Part shown: positions 17,412 to 26,522 of the stretch, piece after piece
Layout of the letters: every line of letters starts with the position of its first letter
How positions within the stretch are numbered: the stretch's first letter is position 1
Program-made: the position numbers and the translations under genes
Assembly: GCA_947174185.1 (NCBI GenBank)
Contig: CAMWHY010000007.1
Coordinates: 1 to 41,522 of the forward strand
Length of the DNA: 41,522 nt
Direction: 5' to 3'
Origin: an uncultured Lachnospiraceae bacterium
GTDB taxonomy: Bacteria > Bacillota > Clostridia > Lachnospirales > Lachnospiraceae
Notes under the pieces: model-generated
What the model was told of the DNA's origin: nothing
What the model saw: only the letters and a program-made list of their open reading frames with translations
Database searches by the model: none

Positions 17412-17687
17412 ATGAAGGTCAGAAAGACGCCACAGCGTAAATGTATCGGCTGCGGAGAAATGAAAGAAAAAAAAGAACTTATGCGTGTGATCAGAGAGGC
17501 TTCGGGCGAGATATCCATTGATCTTACAGGAAAGAAAAATGGCAGGGGCGCATATCTTTGTAAGAATGAAGAATGCCTGAAAAAAGCGATCAAAGGAAAA
17601 GGTCTGGAACGGTCATTTCAAATGGCAATACCGGCTTGTGTATATGAATCATTGGAGAAGGAGTTTTCTTTAAGTGGTACAAAATAA
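17412..17687 (+). CDS. rnpM: RNase P modulator RnpM (YlxR family)
   Basis: A 91-residue basic protein of the YlxR/DUF448 family, shown in Bacillus to bind RNase P RNA and modulate its activity. It has the family signature RKCIGCGEMKEKKELMRVIR near the N-terminus and GRGAYLCKNEECLKKAIK in the middle. The start at 17412 is chosen because GGTGAT, matching the anti-Shine-Dalgarno tail, lies 4 nt upstream; the track ATG at 17400 has a purine run ending only 1 nt before it. The 3' end overlaps ylxQ by 14 nt, so the two are translationally coupled. Confidence 0.92.
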   Translation: MKVRKTPQRKCIGCGEMKEKKELMRVIREASGEISIDLTGKKNGRGAYLCKNEECLKKAIKGKGLERSFQMAIPACVYESLEKEFSLSGTK

Positions 17688-18003
17688 AATATATTCGCTT
17701 CTGGGTCTGGCACAGCGCGGCGGTCATGTAGCTAGCGGTGAATTCATGGTAGAAAATAGTGTCAAGGCGGGAAAAACGTGTCTTGTCATCATTGCCACGG
17801 ACGCATCGGAGAATACAAGAAAAAAATTCAGTAATATGTGTGCGTACCGGGAGATACCGATCATGATTTTTGGTACGAAGGAAGAACTGGGGCATGCGAT
17901 CGGCAAAGAAATGCGCGTATCCATTGCCGTGACCGACCATGGACTGGCCGGGGCGATTTTGAAGCAGATAAATGATACCGCAAAAAAACGGGAGGGAATG
18001 TGA
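17674..18003 (+). CDS. ylxQ: L7Ae-family RNA-binding protein YlxQ
   Basis: This 109-residue protein belongs to the L7Ae/L30e/S12e/Gadd45 family that binds kink-turn RNA. LLGLAQRGGHVASGEFMVENSVKAGK is the typical N-terminal helix and RNA-contact segment, followed by LVIIATDASENTRKKF and a conserved C-terminal strand region. The start codon is GTG, with AAGGAG 10 nt upstream inside the end of rnpM. Conserved position between rnpM and infB is normal for Firmicutes. Its exact RNA target is not established from sequence. Confidence 0.92.
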   Translation: MVQNKIYSLLGLAQRGGHVASGEFMVENSVKAGKTCLVIIATDASENTRKKFSNMCAYREIPIMIFGTKEELGHAIGKEMRVSIAVTDHGLAGAILKQINDTAKKREGM

Positions 18004-18046
18004 GAGATGGAAGATCTTTCACAGCTGAAAGGAGATAGCAGGTTAT

Positions 18047-21000
18047 ATGGCAAAAAGAATCAGTATTTTTTCAAAGGAATATACCGGGTTGGAAAACAGC
18101 AAGGTGATAGAATTGCTGCAGGAGCATGGCATCGAAAACAAGAAAGCGCAAAGCAATCTGTCTGACGAGGAAGAAAGATTGCTGATTGAGAAGCTTGCGG
18201 CTTTGGGATATCGGCGCGCTGATGCACCGGATTCGACGGAAGCACCAAAAGGAGACGTTGAAAAAGCGGAGATGCCAAAAACCTCTGTAGATACGGCGAA
18301 GGCAGTAGATGACGTAAAAACCCCGGATGCGGCAAAGACTTTATCCGGAAGGCCGGCTTCTGACACTGATGCTATCACGGAAAAACCATCTGCGGAATCT
18401 CCCAGAACAGCACTTCCGGCAGCGAAACAGCCGGAAAATACTTCTCAACCGAAGTCGTTGAAAAAGAAGAATATTATTATTGTAGGCAGTGAGTCACAAA
18501 ACCGTCAGGGTAACCGGCCCATGCAGCAGGGAGATCGGCGAGGACAGGGACCATACCGGCAGCAGAACGCAGGACAGCAGAGACCGGATCGGTTTGGACG
18601 TCTTAATGCGCCGATCAAGCCAAGGGAGAATATGGTAGATCGTGCAGCGGCGGTAACAAATCGTATGATGCAGGAAGAAAAGAGACGTTCTTTGCAGGAA
18701 CAGGAAGCTCAGCGGGAAGAAAAGGCGGCAGCTGTTGAAACGCATGATGCGGTAGAACAGGTACAGCCGCAGGAGAGCCAGGATAGAAATCCCAATCCTT
18801 CAGTACAGGAACGATCTGCGCAGAATCCAAGAACCGGACGGTCTTATCCGACAGGACGGTATAGTGATCAGCGTCCTGTACAGGGCGGCAATTTTCGTGA
18901 CCGCAATAAATCGCCTAGAGGCGGAGATAGAAATTATGATGGAGGGGGATTCCGCGGCAATGGCGAGGGCGCTCCCCGCAACAATGGAGCAGGGAATAGA
19001 AGTGCAGATGGTATGCCACGGAGAGATGGAAGACCGGATAATCGTTTTGGCGGAGGCAGACCGGGAGACCAGAGAGGATTTCAGAGACCGGGAGCCCGGC
19101 CGGGTGGTAAGCCGTTTGCGGCAGACGCGCCGATTGCAGATTCCACGGAAAAGCATCGCGAAGAGAGAAGAAACAACAATCAGGATAAGGATAAGAGAAG
19201 CAAGAAAGATCAGCTTTATGAAGATGATGGCGATTTTACCTTAGGAAAAGGGCGGAACAACAAGGCCGGACGTTTCATCAAGCCAGAGAAGAAAAAGGAA
19301 GAGGTTGTAGAGGATATCAAAACAATCGTGATTGCGGATGAGATTACGATCAAGGAGCTTGCGGATAAGATGAAGATACAACCGTCTGCCATTGTAAAGA
19401 AGCTGTTTTTGCAAGGTGAGATGGTGACTGTTAATCAGGAGATTTCCTTTGAACGTGCAGAGGAGATTGCGCTTGATTATGAGATCATGTGCGAACGAGA
19501 AGAAAAGGTCGATGTGATCGCAGAGCTTTTAAAAGAAGAGGAAGAAGATACGGAAAATCTGATTCCCAGGCCACCGGTCATCTGCGTTATGGGTCATGTA
19601 GATCATGGCAAGACCTCTCTGTTGGATGCGATCCGTAAAACAAATGTTACTGACCGTGAAGCCGGTGGTATTACGCAGCATATCGGTGCTTATATGGTAA
19701 CGATTGACGGAAGGCAGATTACGTTTCTGGATACGCCGGGGCATGAGGCATTTACCTCTATGCGTATGCGTGGAGCAAACTCCACCGATATCGCAATCCT
19801 TGTTGTTGCGGCAGATGATGGTGTGATGCCGCAGACAGTGGAAGCAATCAACCATGCGAAAGCAGCTGGAATTGAAATTGTGGTCGCAGTGAATAAGATT
19901 GATAAGCCGGGCGCAAATATTGATCGTGTAAAACAGGAATTGTCAGAGTACGAACTGATTCCGGAAGACTGGGGCGGTACAACGATTTTTGCCAATGTTT
20001 CTGCTAAAACAGGAGAAGGCATCGAAGAACTTCTGGAGATGATACTGCTTTCAGCTGATGTACTGGAGCTTAAGGCTAATCCGAATCGTCGTGCAAGAGG
20101 TCTTGTGATCGAGGCGGAACTGGATAAGGGACGCGGACCGGTAGCAACTGTGCTGGTGCAGAAGGGTACGCTTCATGTAGGAGATTTTATCTCAGCAGGT
20201 GCATCGCATGGTAAGGTAAGAGCTATGGTGGACGATAAGGGAAGAAGAGTGAAAGAAGCGCTTCCCTCCACTCCGGTTGAAATATTAGGTTTGAATGATG
20301 TTCCGAATGCTGGTGAAATCTTTATCTGTCATAGCAATGATAAAGAGGCAAAGACATATGCCGAGACATTTATTGCACAGAATAAGGTAAAACTTCTGGA
20401 AGATACTAAGGCTAAGATGTCTTTGGATGACCTGTTCTCTAAGATTAAGGAAGGTAATCTGAAAGAATTGAACCTGATCATCAAAGCGGATGTACAGGGT
20501 AGTGTAGAGGCAGTAAAACAGTCGCTTCTCAAACTGTCAAATGAGGAAGTTGTGGTCAAGGCGATCCACGGCGGTGTTGGCGCAATCAATGAGTCGGATG
20601 TAATTCTGGCAAGCGCATCCAATGCGATCATTATTGGATTTAATGTGCGTCCTGATGTGATGGCGAAGCAGACGGCAGAGCGTGAAGGCGTTGATTTAAG
20701 GCTATATAAGGTCATCTATCAGGCAATTGAAGATATTGAGGCTGCTATGAAAGGTATGCTGGATCCCATTTTTGAGGAGAAGATTATCGGGCATGCAGAA
20801 GTACGTCAGATATTCAAGGCTTCCCAGATCGGTAATATTGCCGGAGCCTTTGTATTGGATGGTGAATTCCAGAGGAACTGTAAGATTAGGATTACCAGGG
20901 AAGGTGAGCAGATTTATGAGGGCGCGTTGGCTTCGTTAAAGCGTTTTAAGGATGACGTCAAGGAAGTCAAGGCAGGCTATGAGTGTGGTCTTGTATTTGA

Positions 21001-21070
21001 AGATTTTGACCAGATGCAGGAGCTGGATATCGTAGAGGCGTATATCATGGTTGAAGTACCGCGAACATGA
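18047..21070 (+). CDS. infB: Translation initiation factor IF-2
   Basis: This GTPase places initiator tRNA on the 30S subunit and promotes subunit joining. Of 1007 residues, the first ~50 are a conserved IF2-N segment ([26 protein letters not shown]); residues about 60-400 are low complexity, first Ala/Pro/Lys-rich, then Arg-Gly-rich with [17 protein letters not shown]-like runs. A second IF2-N domain follows (about 420-470), then the G domain from about 510: [21 protein letters not shown] and SAKTG. Domains II, III and IV complete the chain. AAAGGAGAT precedes the ATG. Overall length exceeds Bacillus IF2 by about 290 residues, owing to the disordered region. Confidence 0.97.
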   Translation: MAKRISIFSKEYTGLENSKVIELLQEHGIENKKAQSNLSDEEERLLIEKLAALGYRRADAPDSTEAPKGDVEKAEMPKTSVDTAKAVDDVKTPDAAKTLSGRPASDTDAITEKPSAESPRTALPAAKQPENTSQPKSLKKKNIIIVGSESQNRQGNRPMQQGDRRGQGPYRQQNAGQQRPDRFGRLNAPIKPRENMVDRAAAVTNRMMQEEKRRSLQEQEAQREEKAAAVETHDAVEQVQPQESQDRNPNPSVQERSAQNPRTGRSYPTGRYSDQRPVQGGNFRDRNKSPRGGDRNYDGGGFRGNGEGAPRNNGAGNRSADGMPRRDGRPDNRFGGGRPGDQRGFQRPGARPGGKPFAADAPIADSTEKHREERRNNNQDKDKRSKKDQLYEDDGDFTLGKGRNNKAGRFIKPEKKKEEVVEDIKTIVIADEITIKELADKMKIQPSAIVKKLFLQGEMVTVNQEISFERAEEIALDYEIMCEREEKVDVIAELLKEEEEDTENLIPRPPVICVMGHVDHGKTSLLDAIRKTNVTDREAGGITQHIGAYMVTIDGRQITFLDTPGHEAFTSMRMRGANSTDIAILVVAADDGVMPQTVEAINHAKAAGIEIVVAVNKIDKPGANIDRVKQELSEYELIPEDWGGTTIFANVSAKTGEGIEELLEMILLSADVLELKANPNRRARGLVIEAELDKGRGPVATVLVQKGTLHVGDFISAGASHGKVRAMVDDKGRRVKEALPSTPVEILGLNDVPNAGEIFICHSNDKEAKTYAETFIAQNKVKLLEDTKAKMSLDDLFSKIKEGNLKELNLIIKADVQGSVEAVKQSLLKLSNEEVVVKAIHGGVGAINESDVILASASNAIIIGFNVRPDVMAKQTAEREGVDLRLYKVIYQAIEDIEAAMKGMLDPIFEEKIIGHAEVRQIFKASQIGNIAGAFVLDGEFQRNCKIRITREGEQIYEGALASLKRFKDDVKEVKAGYECGLVFEDFDQMQELDIVEAYIMVEVPRT

Positions 21071-21130
21071 TAACAACGCAGGAGAAAAACAAGCTGGTGA
21101 TACAGGGAATTTGAGAGGTAGCAATAGAAA

Positions 21131-21514
21131 TTGAGAAAGAATAGTGTCAAGAACACAAGGATAAATGCTGAGGTACAGAAGGTTCTCGCAGAAGTGATAC
21201 GGAGTGGGATCAAGGATCCGAGGGTTCCGCAGTTTACTTCGGTTGTAGATGTTCAGGTGGCACCGGACTTAAAGACCTGCAAGGTATGGGTCAGCGCCTT
21301 CTGTTCTGCAGAACAGGAAAAGGACGTACTGGCCGGGTTAAAGAGCGCAGAAGGATATATGAAGAATCAGCTTGCCAGACAACTGAATCTTCGTAATACG
21401 CCGGAGCTGAGGTTTTATCTGGATAAGAGTATTGAGTATGGCAATCATATGTCGAAGCTGATTGAGGAAGCAAACAGGGGATTGTCTCATGAGGATAAAG
21501 TCGAAGAAGACTGA
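21131..21514 (+). CDS. rbfA: Ribosome-binding factor A
   Basis: A 127-residue KH-like protein that assists late 30S maturation. MRKNSVKNTRINAEVQKVLAEVI is the standard family start and shows that translation begins at TTG (21131); no ATG lies nearby, and the GAGG site is about 12 nt upstream, so initiation may be inefficient. The KH fold motif PDLKTCKVWVSAF and the C-terminal TPELRFYLDKSIEYG are intact. It lies in the infB-rbfA-nrnA-truB order, with 60 nt to infB and 36 nt to nrnA. Confidence 0.95.
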   Translation: MRKNSVKNTRINAEVQKVLAEVIRSGIKDPRVPQFTSVVDVQVAPDLKTCKVWVSAFCSAEQEKDVLAGLKSAEGYMKNQLARQLNLRNTPELRFYLDKSIEYGNHMSKLIEEANRGLSHEDKVEED

Positions 21515-21550
21515 TGCCGGTAATAAATATTCACATGGGGAGATTGATGC

Positions 21551-22510
21551 ATGGATATATACGAGGAAGTAAAATCGTATCAAAGGATCGGGATCGGCGG
21601 ACATATCAGACCGGATGGAGATTGCATCGGTGCATCGTTGGGATTGTATTTTTATCTGAAAAAGCGGCTTCCGGAAGCAGATATCTTTGTTTTTTTGGAA
21701 CGACCCGGCAATTCTTTCCGCAATATCCCCGGAATCGAATGTATTCATTCTGAGGAGGATTACCGGGATTGGGAGGCGATGGATGTATTTATCGCTTTGG
21801 ATACGGTGCCGGAACGGATGGGGGCAGCGCTGGATCTATATAAGAGGGCAGAAAAAACGATCAATATCGACCATCATATCAGCAATCAGGCGGAGGATGC
21901 CATGGTCAATTACGTGGTGCCTAAAGCAAGCGCTACCAGCGAGCTCATCTATGATGTGATCGATAAGTCTTATCTGGATGCGACGATCGCGCAGCTTCTG
22001 TATATGGGGATGGCCCATGATACAGGAGTGTTTCATTATTCCAATACATCGCCCAAGACACTGCGTGTAGCGGCAGACTTATTAGAGTACGGCTTTGATT
22101 TTCCAAAGCTGATCGATGAGACATTTTATGAAAAGACATATCTGCAGAATCAGATCCTTGGCAGGATCATACTGGACAGCCGCAGGTATCTGGATGGCAG
22201 GATCATCATTGGCGCGGCTGATTATCATTTTATAAAGACGTATGATGCGAAAAAAGAGGATTTTGAAGGGGTTGTAAACCAACTGAGGATTACGGAAGGC
22301 GTTGAATGTGCTGTATTTTTGTACGAAAAAGAAAAAGGGTGCTTTAAATGCAGTTTAAGGGCATCTTCCGATCTGGTGGATGTGGCAAAGATTGCGGTGG
22401 AGTTTGGCGGCGGCGGTCATGTCAGGGCATCCGGATTTGATGCCAGGATGGAGTTGTCGGTATTGGAAGATAAGCTGGTGGAGATGATCTCCAAACAGAT
22501 TACCGCATAA
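21551..22510 (+). CDS. nrnA: DHH/DHHA1 phosphoesterase, NrnA-like nanoRNase/pAp phosphatase
   Basis: The 319-residue protein belongs to the bifunctional family that degrades 2-5 nt RNAs and removes the 3' phosphate from pAp. DHH-domain motifs appear in order: GHIRPDGDCIGASLGL (about residue 18), ALDTVP, and NIDHHISN (about 107), with a fourth aspartate in MAHDTGVF. The DHHA1 domain ends with GGGGHVRASGFDAR, the substrate-binding glycine motif. GGGGAG precedes the ATG. It sits between rbfA and truB as in many Firmicutes. The related c-di-AMP/pApA hydrolases share these motifs, so the exact substrate is inferred. Confidence 0.9.
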   Translation: MDIYEEVKSYQRIGIGGHIRPDGDCIGASLGLYFYLKKRLPEADIFVFLERPGNSFRNIPGIECIHSEEDYRDWEAMDVFIALDTVPERMGAALDLYKRAEKTINIDHHISNQAEDAMVNYVVPKASATSELIYDVIDKSYLDATIAQLLYMGMAHDTGVFHYSNTSPKTLRVAADLLEYGFDFPKLIDETFYEKTYLQNQILGRIILDSRRYLDGRIIIGAADYHFIKTYDAKKEDFEGVVNQLRITEGVECAVFLYEKEKGCFKCSLRASSDLVDVAKIAVEFGGGGHVRASGFDARMELSVLEDKLVEMISKQITA

Positions 22511-22544
22511 ATGATTTGGAATGGAGATAATCATCAACAGAATC

Positions 22545-23453
22545 ATGATACACGGAATCATCAATGTATATAAAGAAGCGGGTTATACCTCCTTTGATGT
22601 GGTGGCAAAACTCCGCGGTATATTAAAACAAAAAAAGATTGGACACACCGGAACACTTGACCCTGCGGCGGAGGGCGTGCTTCCGGTTTGTTTAGGTAAT
22701 GGAACAAAGCTTTGCGAGCTGCTGACGGACAAAACAAAAGAATATGAAGCGGTACTTCTGCTGGGGAAGACCACCGATACACAGGATACAACAGGTGCTG
22801 TTTTGTCGGAGCGAACGGTGGATTGCACGGAGGAAGAGGTCAGGACGGCAATCATGAGCTTTGTCGGAGCATATGAGCAGATTCCACCGATGTATTCGGC
22901 ATTAAAAATAGACGGAAAGCGTCTCTATGAGCTTGCAAGAGACGGAAAGACAGTAGAGCGCAAAGGGCGCAGGATAGAGATCTATGAGATAGAGATCTGT
23001 TCGGTGCAGCTTCCCAGAGTTACATACCGTGTCAGATGCAGCAAGGGTACTTATATCCGGACATTGTGTCAGGATATCGGGGAAAAGCTAGGCTGCGGCG
23101 GCTGTATGGAGCATCTGCTCAGAACGCGTTCCGGCAGCTATGGAATAGACGACTCCCTGACGTTGAGGGAGATAGAAGAAGCACGGGATCAGGACAGGCT
23201 TGAAGCTATCGTACAGCCACTGGAAAGCGCGTTTGACTATCCGAAGCTGACAGTACGGCCCGAAGGAAAAAAGAAGATTGATAATGGAAATCCAATGGGT
23301 GCGGAGTTGTTTTTTGAAACAGGGCAGTGCGCCCCATCTTCCGGGCAGCGGTACTGGGTATATGATGCACAGGGGGAACTGGCGGCCATATACATTTATA
23401 ATGAACAGACCCGGCTGTTTATGCCGGACAAGATGTTCCCGCGTATCCCGTGA
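22545..23453 (+). CDS. truB: tRNA pseudouridine(55) synthase
   Basis: TruB makes pseudouridine 55 in the T-loop of tRNAs. The catalytic aspartate lies in GHTGTLDPAAEGVLPVCLG (about residue 39); KEYEAVLLLGKTTDTQDTTG, QIPPMYSALKIDGKRLYELAR and YRVRCSKGTYIRTLCQDIG are the usual substrate and core motifs, and a PUA-like C-terminal domain follows. The start is uncertain: family members begin MIHGIINVYKE, matching the ATG at 22545, but the best SD (GGAGAT) is 16 nt away; the track start at 22521 adds eight residues and lacks an SD. The stop overlaps the track start of ribF. Confidence 0.93.
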   Translation: MIHGIINVYKEAGYTSFDVVAKLRGILKQKKIGHTGTLDPAAEGVLPVCLGNGTKLCELLTDKTKEYEAVLLLGKTTDTQDTTGAVLSERTVDCTEEEVRTAIMSFVGAYEQIPPMYSALKIDGKRLYELARDGKTVERKGRRIEIYEIEICSVQLPRVTYRVRCSKGTYIRTLCQDIGEKLGCGGCMEHLLRTRSGSYGIDDSLTLREIEEARDQDRLEAIVQPLESAFDYPKLTVRPEGKKKIDNGNPMGAELFFETGQCAPSSGQRYWVYDAQGELAAIYIYNEQTRLFMPDKMFPRIP

Positions 23454-23488
23454 AATGCGGTAAAAATAAAATGAGAAAGGTGCTCCTC

Positions 23489-24445
23489 ATGCAGATCATC
23501 GACAGCATGGAACAACTTCATATTGAGGAAAACACTGCCGTCGCCATCGGGAAATTTGACGGCATACATCTGGGACATAAGGCGCTCCTTCAGGAGATCC
23601 TGGATGCAAAAAAACATGGACTGAAAGCGGCTGTTTTTACATTTTATCCTTTGCCAGCAGTGGTTTTCGGACAGGGGGAAACTTCGCAGCCATTTGATCG
23701 GCGGTTTCAGTCGCTTAGCACCAGAACAGAAAAAAGAAGATATCTGGAAGAAGCGGGGATCGATTATCTGGTGGAGTATCCGTTGAATTTAACCACAGCC
23801 GCCATAGAACCGGTTGATTATATCACGTCGATTCTGGTGAAACGTATGCATGTAAAGCTGGTTGTGGCGGGACCTGACCTTTCCTTTGGAAAGCAGGGAA
23901 AAGGTGATTTTGCGCTTTTAAAGCAGTATGCCGTGAGATATCATTATGAAGCCAGACAGATAGAAAACGTAGGAATGGGCGGAAAAGAGATCAGCTCCAC
24001 CAGAGTCAGAGAAGCGGTAGAACGGGGGGATATGAAGGCGGCAAAAGTATATTTGGGCAGCTGCTATTGTGTGGAAGGAATCGTCCGGCATGGCACAGAG
24101 ATTGGGAGGACGCTGGGATTTCCGACCTTGAATCTGGTCCCGGAGAAGGAAAAGCTTCTGCCACCCTTCGGCGTATATCATAGTCAGGTGGAGATAGATG
24201 GAACAAGGTATCTGGGAGTGACCAATATCGGCAGAAAGCCTACGGTGCATGACGGAGATGAAGTGACAGTGGAAACCTTTGTATTTCATTATCAGGGACA
24301 GGCATATGATCTTCCGGTGCGGGTGGAATTACTGGAATATGCAAGACCGGAGCAGAAGTTTGCCGGAAAAGAACAGCTGATGGAACAAATCCGGCAGGAT
24401 GTGAAACGGGCTGAAAAATATTTTGGTATTACAGGTCATCGCTAA
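23489..24445 (+). CDS. ribF: Bifunctional riboflavin kinase / FAD synthetase
   Basis: The 318-residue enzyme phosphorylates riboflavin to FMN and adenylylates FMN to FAD. The N-terminal nucleotidyltransferase domain has GKFDGIHLGHKALL (about residues 20-33) and a C-terminal ISSTRVREAVERGD motif; the riboflavin kinase domain begins with GTEIGRTLGFPTLNL and includes GVTNIGRKPTV and VETFVF. The start at 23489 is preferred because AGAAAGG lies 8 nt upstream; the track GTG start adds 13 unsupported residues. It ends the rimP-to-ribF operon. No terminator is obvious in the 187 bp that follow. Confidence 0.95.
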   Translation: MQIIDSMEQLHIEENTAVAIGKFDGIHLGHKALLQEILDAKKHGLKAAVFTFYPLPAVVFGQGETSQPFDRRFQSLSTRTEKRRYLEEAGIDYLVEYPLNLTTAAIEPVDYITSILVKRMHVKLVVAGPDLSFGKQGKGDFALLKQYAVRYHYEARQIENVGMGGKEISSTRVREAVERGDMKAAKVYLGSCYCVEGIVRHGTEIGRTLGFPTLNLVPEKEKLLPPFGVYHSQVEIDGTRYLGVTNIGRKPTVHDGDEVTVETFVFHYQGQAYDLPVRVELLEYARPEQKFAGKEQLMEQIRQDVKRAEKYFGITGHR

Positions 24446-24632
24446 ATTTAACCAAAAATAATGTCGTTTTTAATGATTATATGGTGGATATAGAGAAAAT
24501 AAATTCCCATACTTGTAATCACTGGAAATTTTCGTTAGAATTAATTTTAGCTTTATATTACTTTAATATATGAAGTTCGGTTTTTATAATTTAGTTTGAT
24601 ATTTCGTATTAGCTAATACAGGTGGCAGGGAT

Positions 24633-26348
24633 ATGGAGCCTGACACCTTGATGATGGAGAAGACCATGGGGATCGCGCAACTATTGTCACTGGCGGGTGG
24701 TCTGGGTTTGTTCCTGCTTGGAATGACACAGATGAGCGAGGGAATCGAGAAAGCTGCCGGAGAGAAGCTGAGAAAGATATTGGAGATGTTTACGACCAAT
24801 CGTGTCATGGGAATGGTCGTGGGAGTCATCTTTACCGGTATCATCCAATCCTCGTCCGCATGTACAACTATGGTGGTCAGCTTTGTCAATTCAGGACTGA
24901 TGAATCTTTATCAGGCTGCCGGCGTCATCTTTGGTGCCAATATCGGTACTACCATTACCGGTCAGCTTGTATCCTTTAACTTATCAAGATATGCGCCGTT
25001 GTTTTTATTAGGCGGTGTCATTGCAACAATGTTTTCCAAAAATCAGAAAGTGAAGAAGATCGGGGATGTTGTGGTAGGCTTTGGCGTACTTTTTATGGGA
25101 ATTGCCATGATGTCTTCTGCAATGGAGAGTATGAAAGAATCCGGTCGGATCGTAGAGATTCTTCAGGGGTTGACCAATCCTCTGATTGCAATTCTGGTAG
25201 GTACACTGCTTACTGCCATCGTGCAGAGCTCTTCCGTAACGGTTTCAATCGTACTGCTGATGGCACAGCAGGGACTTTTTAATGACTGTAATATCTGCCT
25301 GTATATCATTCTGGGATGCAATATCGGTGCCTGTGCGACGGCAGTGATTGCTTCTCTGGCAGGAAATAAGGAAGCGAAGCGTGCGGCATTGATCCATCTG
25401 CTGTTTAATATTATAGGAACTATTCTGATGTTCATCGTATTACAACTGGCTATGCCATATGTTTCAGCTTTGATTCATTCGTTTTCAACGGATGATGGGC
25501 GGTTCGTAGCCAATGCGCATACGTTGTTCAAGGTGGTGCAAGTACTTGTATTGCTTCCGTTCTCCGGTTTGATCGTTAAGCTTACCTGTCTGCTAGTGCC
25601 CGGTAAGGATCAGAAGGTGGGATATCTGGATACCTTCCAGTTAAAATATATCGGCGACAGAGTGTTATTAAATCCTTCTACAGCAGTTGTTAACGGCTTA
25701 AAGGAATTGGAGCGTATGGCTTCTCTGGCGGGCGATAATCTGAACCGTGCAATGAATGCACTGATTACACTGGATGAAGAGGATATCCAGGAAGTATATG
25801 AGATGGAGAAAAATATTGATTTCTTAAGTCATGCCATTACCCATTATCTTGTAAAAATCAACCAGTCTACGCTGCCAATTGAGGATCTGCAGGGACTGGG
25901 CGCATTGTTCCATGTGGTTGGCGATATTGAAAGAATTGGTGATCATGCGGAAAATATTGTGGATATGGCAGTCAGAAGGAAAGAAACAGGTGTGGAATTC
26001 AGCCAAGAGGCACAGCAGGAACTTGCCGGAATGCTGGAGCTGGTTAACGCCATGCTGGAGCGTTCCTTAAAGGTAATACCGGGGACAGGCAGTGCGGCAA
26101 GTATTGATAAGGCGGTGTCAGAGCTTTATGAACTGGAGAATAAAGTGGACGCCAAAGAAAAAGAGTTGCAGCAGAATCATATCGACAGACTGACGGATCA
26201 GAATTGTACGCCGGAAGCAGGAATGCTTTTTTCTGATATTGCATCCGGTCTGGAACGTGTTGCCGATCATGCGCTGAACATTGCGATGTATATTACAAGA
26301 GGAGATCACGAGGAAGTGACGAAAGAGGCACAGAGATCGGCCGTTTAA
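24633..26348 (+). CDS. Na+/phosphate cotransporter with PhoU-like C-terminal domain
   Basis: This 571-residue membrane protein belongs to the NptA/PNaS (SLC34-related) family. The two inverted repeats of the transport domain carry the signatures GIIQSSSACTTMVVSFVNSG (about residues 70-90) and AIVQSSSVTVSIVLLM (about 190-205), with GANIGTTIT and GCNIGACATA as paired motifs. From about residue 355 a soluble all-helical PhoU-like region follows, with IERIGDHAENIVDMAVR and LERVADHALNIAMYI. Two starts are possible: 24633 (AGGTGG, 9 nt) and 24666 (GGAG, 7 nt, starting MGIAQLLSLAGG). It is monocistronic. TATAAT at 24585 may be its -10, with only a poor -35. Confidence 0.9.
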   Translation: MEPDTLMMEKTMGIAQLLSLAGGLGLFLLGMTQMSEGIEKAAGEKLRKILEMFTTNRVMGMVVGVIFTGIIQSSSACTTMVVSFVNSGLMNLYQAAGVIFGANIGTTITGQLVSFNLSRYAPLFLLGGVIATMFSKNQKVKKIGDVVVGFGVLFMGIAMMSSAMESMKESGRIVEILQGLTNPLIAILVGTLLTAIVQSSSVTVSIVLLMAQQGLFNDCNICLYIILGCNIGACATAVIASLAGNKEAKRAALIHLLFNIIGTILMFIVLQLAMPYVSALIHSFSTDDGRFVANAHTLFKVVQVLVLLPFSGLIVKLTCLLVPGKDQKVGYLDTFQLKYIGDRVLLNPSTAVVNGLKELERMASLAGDNLNRAMNALITLDEEDIQEVYEMEKNIDFLSHAITHYLVKINQSTLPIEDLQGLGALFHVVGDIERIGDHAENIVDMAVRRKETGVEFSQEAQQELAGMLELVNAMLERSLKVIPGTGSAASIDKAVSELYELENKVDAKEKELQQNHIDRLTDQNCTPEAGMLFSDIASGLERVADHALNIAMYITRGDHEEVTKEAQRSAV

Positions 26349-26416
26349 GAGATGCTGTTTTGGCGATATAGGATGATGACAGTCGATAAATGGCGATATT
26401 TGGTAAAAAACAAAAC

Positions 26417-26445
26417 TTGACGTGTGGAATCGAGATAGATATAAT
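26417..26445 (+). promoter_or_regulatory. sigma-A promoter of the NlpC/P60 gene
   Basis: TTGACG, 17 nt, TATAAT. The predicted start (near 26452) falls inside the direct-repeat operator that follows. Confidence 0.8.
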
Positions 26446-26449
26446 AGGG

Positions 26450-26477
26450 TGTAATATTTGTGTAACAATTTCGTAAC
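26450..26477 (+). promoter_or_regulatory. WalR-box-like direct repeats over the transcription start
   Basis: TGTAAT-N5-TGTAAC-N5-CGTAAC: three hexamers with an 11-bp period. The first pair fits the WalR (YycF) consensus TGTWAH-N5-TGTWAH exactly and the third hexamer misses by one base. They lie just downstream of the -10, a position suited to repression, in front of a wall hydrolase, the classic WalRK target. The stretch also contains an inverted repeat AATATTTGT / ACAAATATT. Other OmpR-type regulators with 11-bp repeats cannot be excluded. Confidence 0.5.
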
Positions 26478-26522
26478 AAATATTGCGTTCTATTTTTTTA
26501 TTTTAGATAGGAAGGTTTTTAT

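Noticed and set aside
21514-21753. 79-aa ORF overlapping the start of nrnA
   Set aside because: Another frame of nrnA; no family features, and the DHH motifs are in the nrnA frame.
26361-26400. Direct repeat TGGCGATAT 30 bp apart
   Set aside because: Only 9 bp, upstream of the -35 and without further copies; too little to call an operator.
26453-26484. AATATTTGT / ACAAATATT dyad as a terminator
   Set aside because: It lies at the transcription start of the NlpC/P60 gene and the T-run is not adjacent; it is better explained by the 11-bp repeats.
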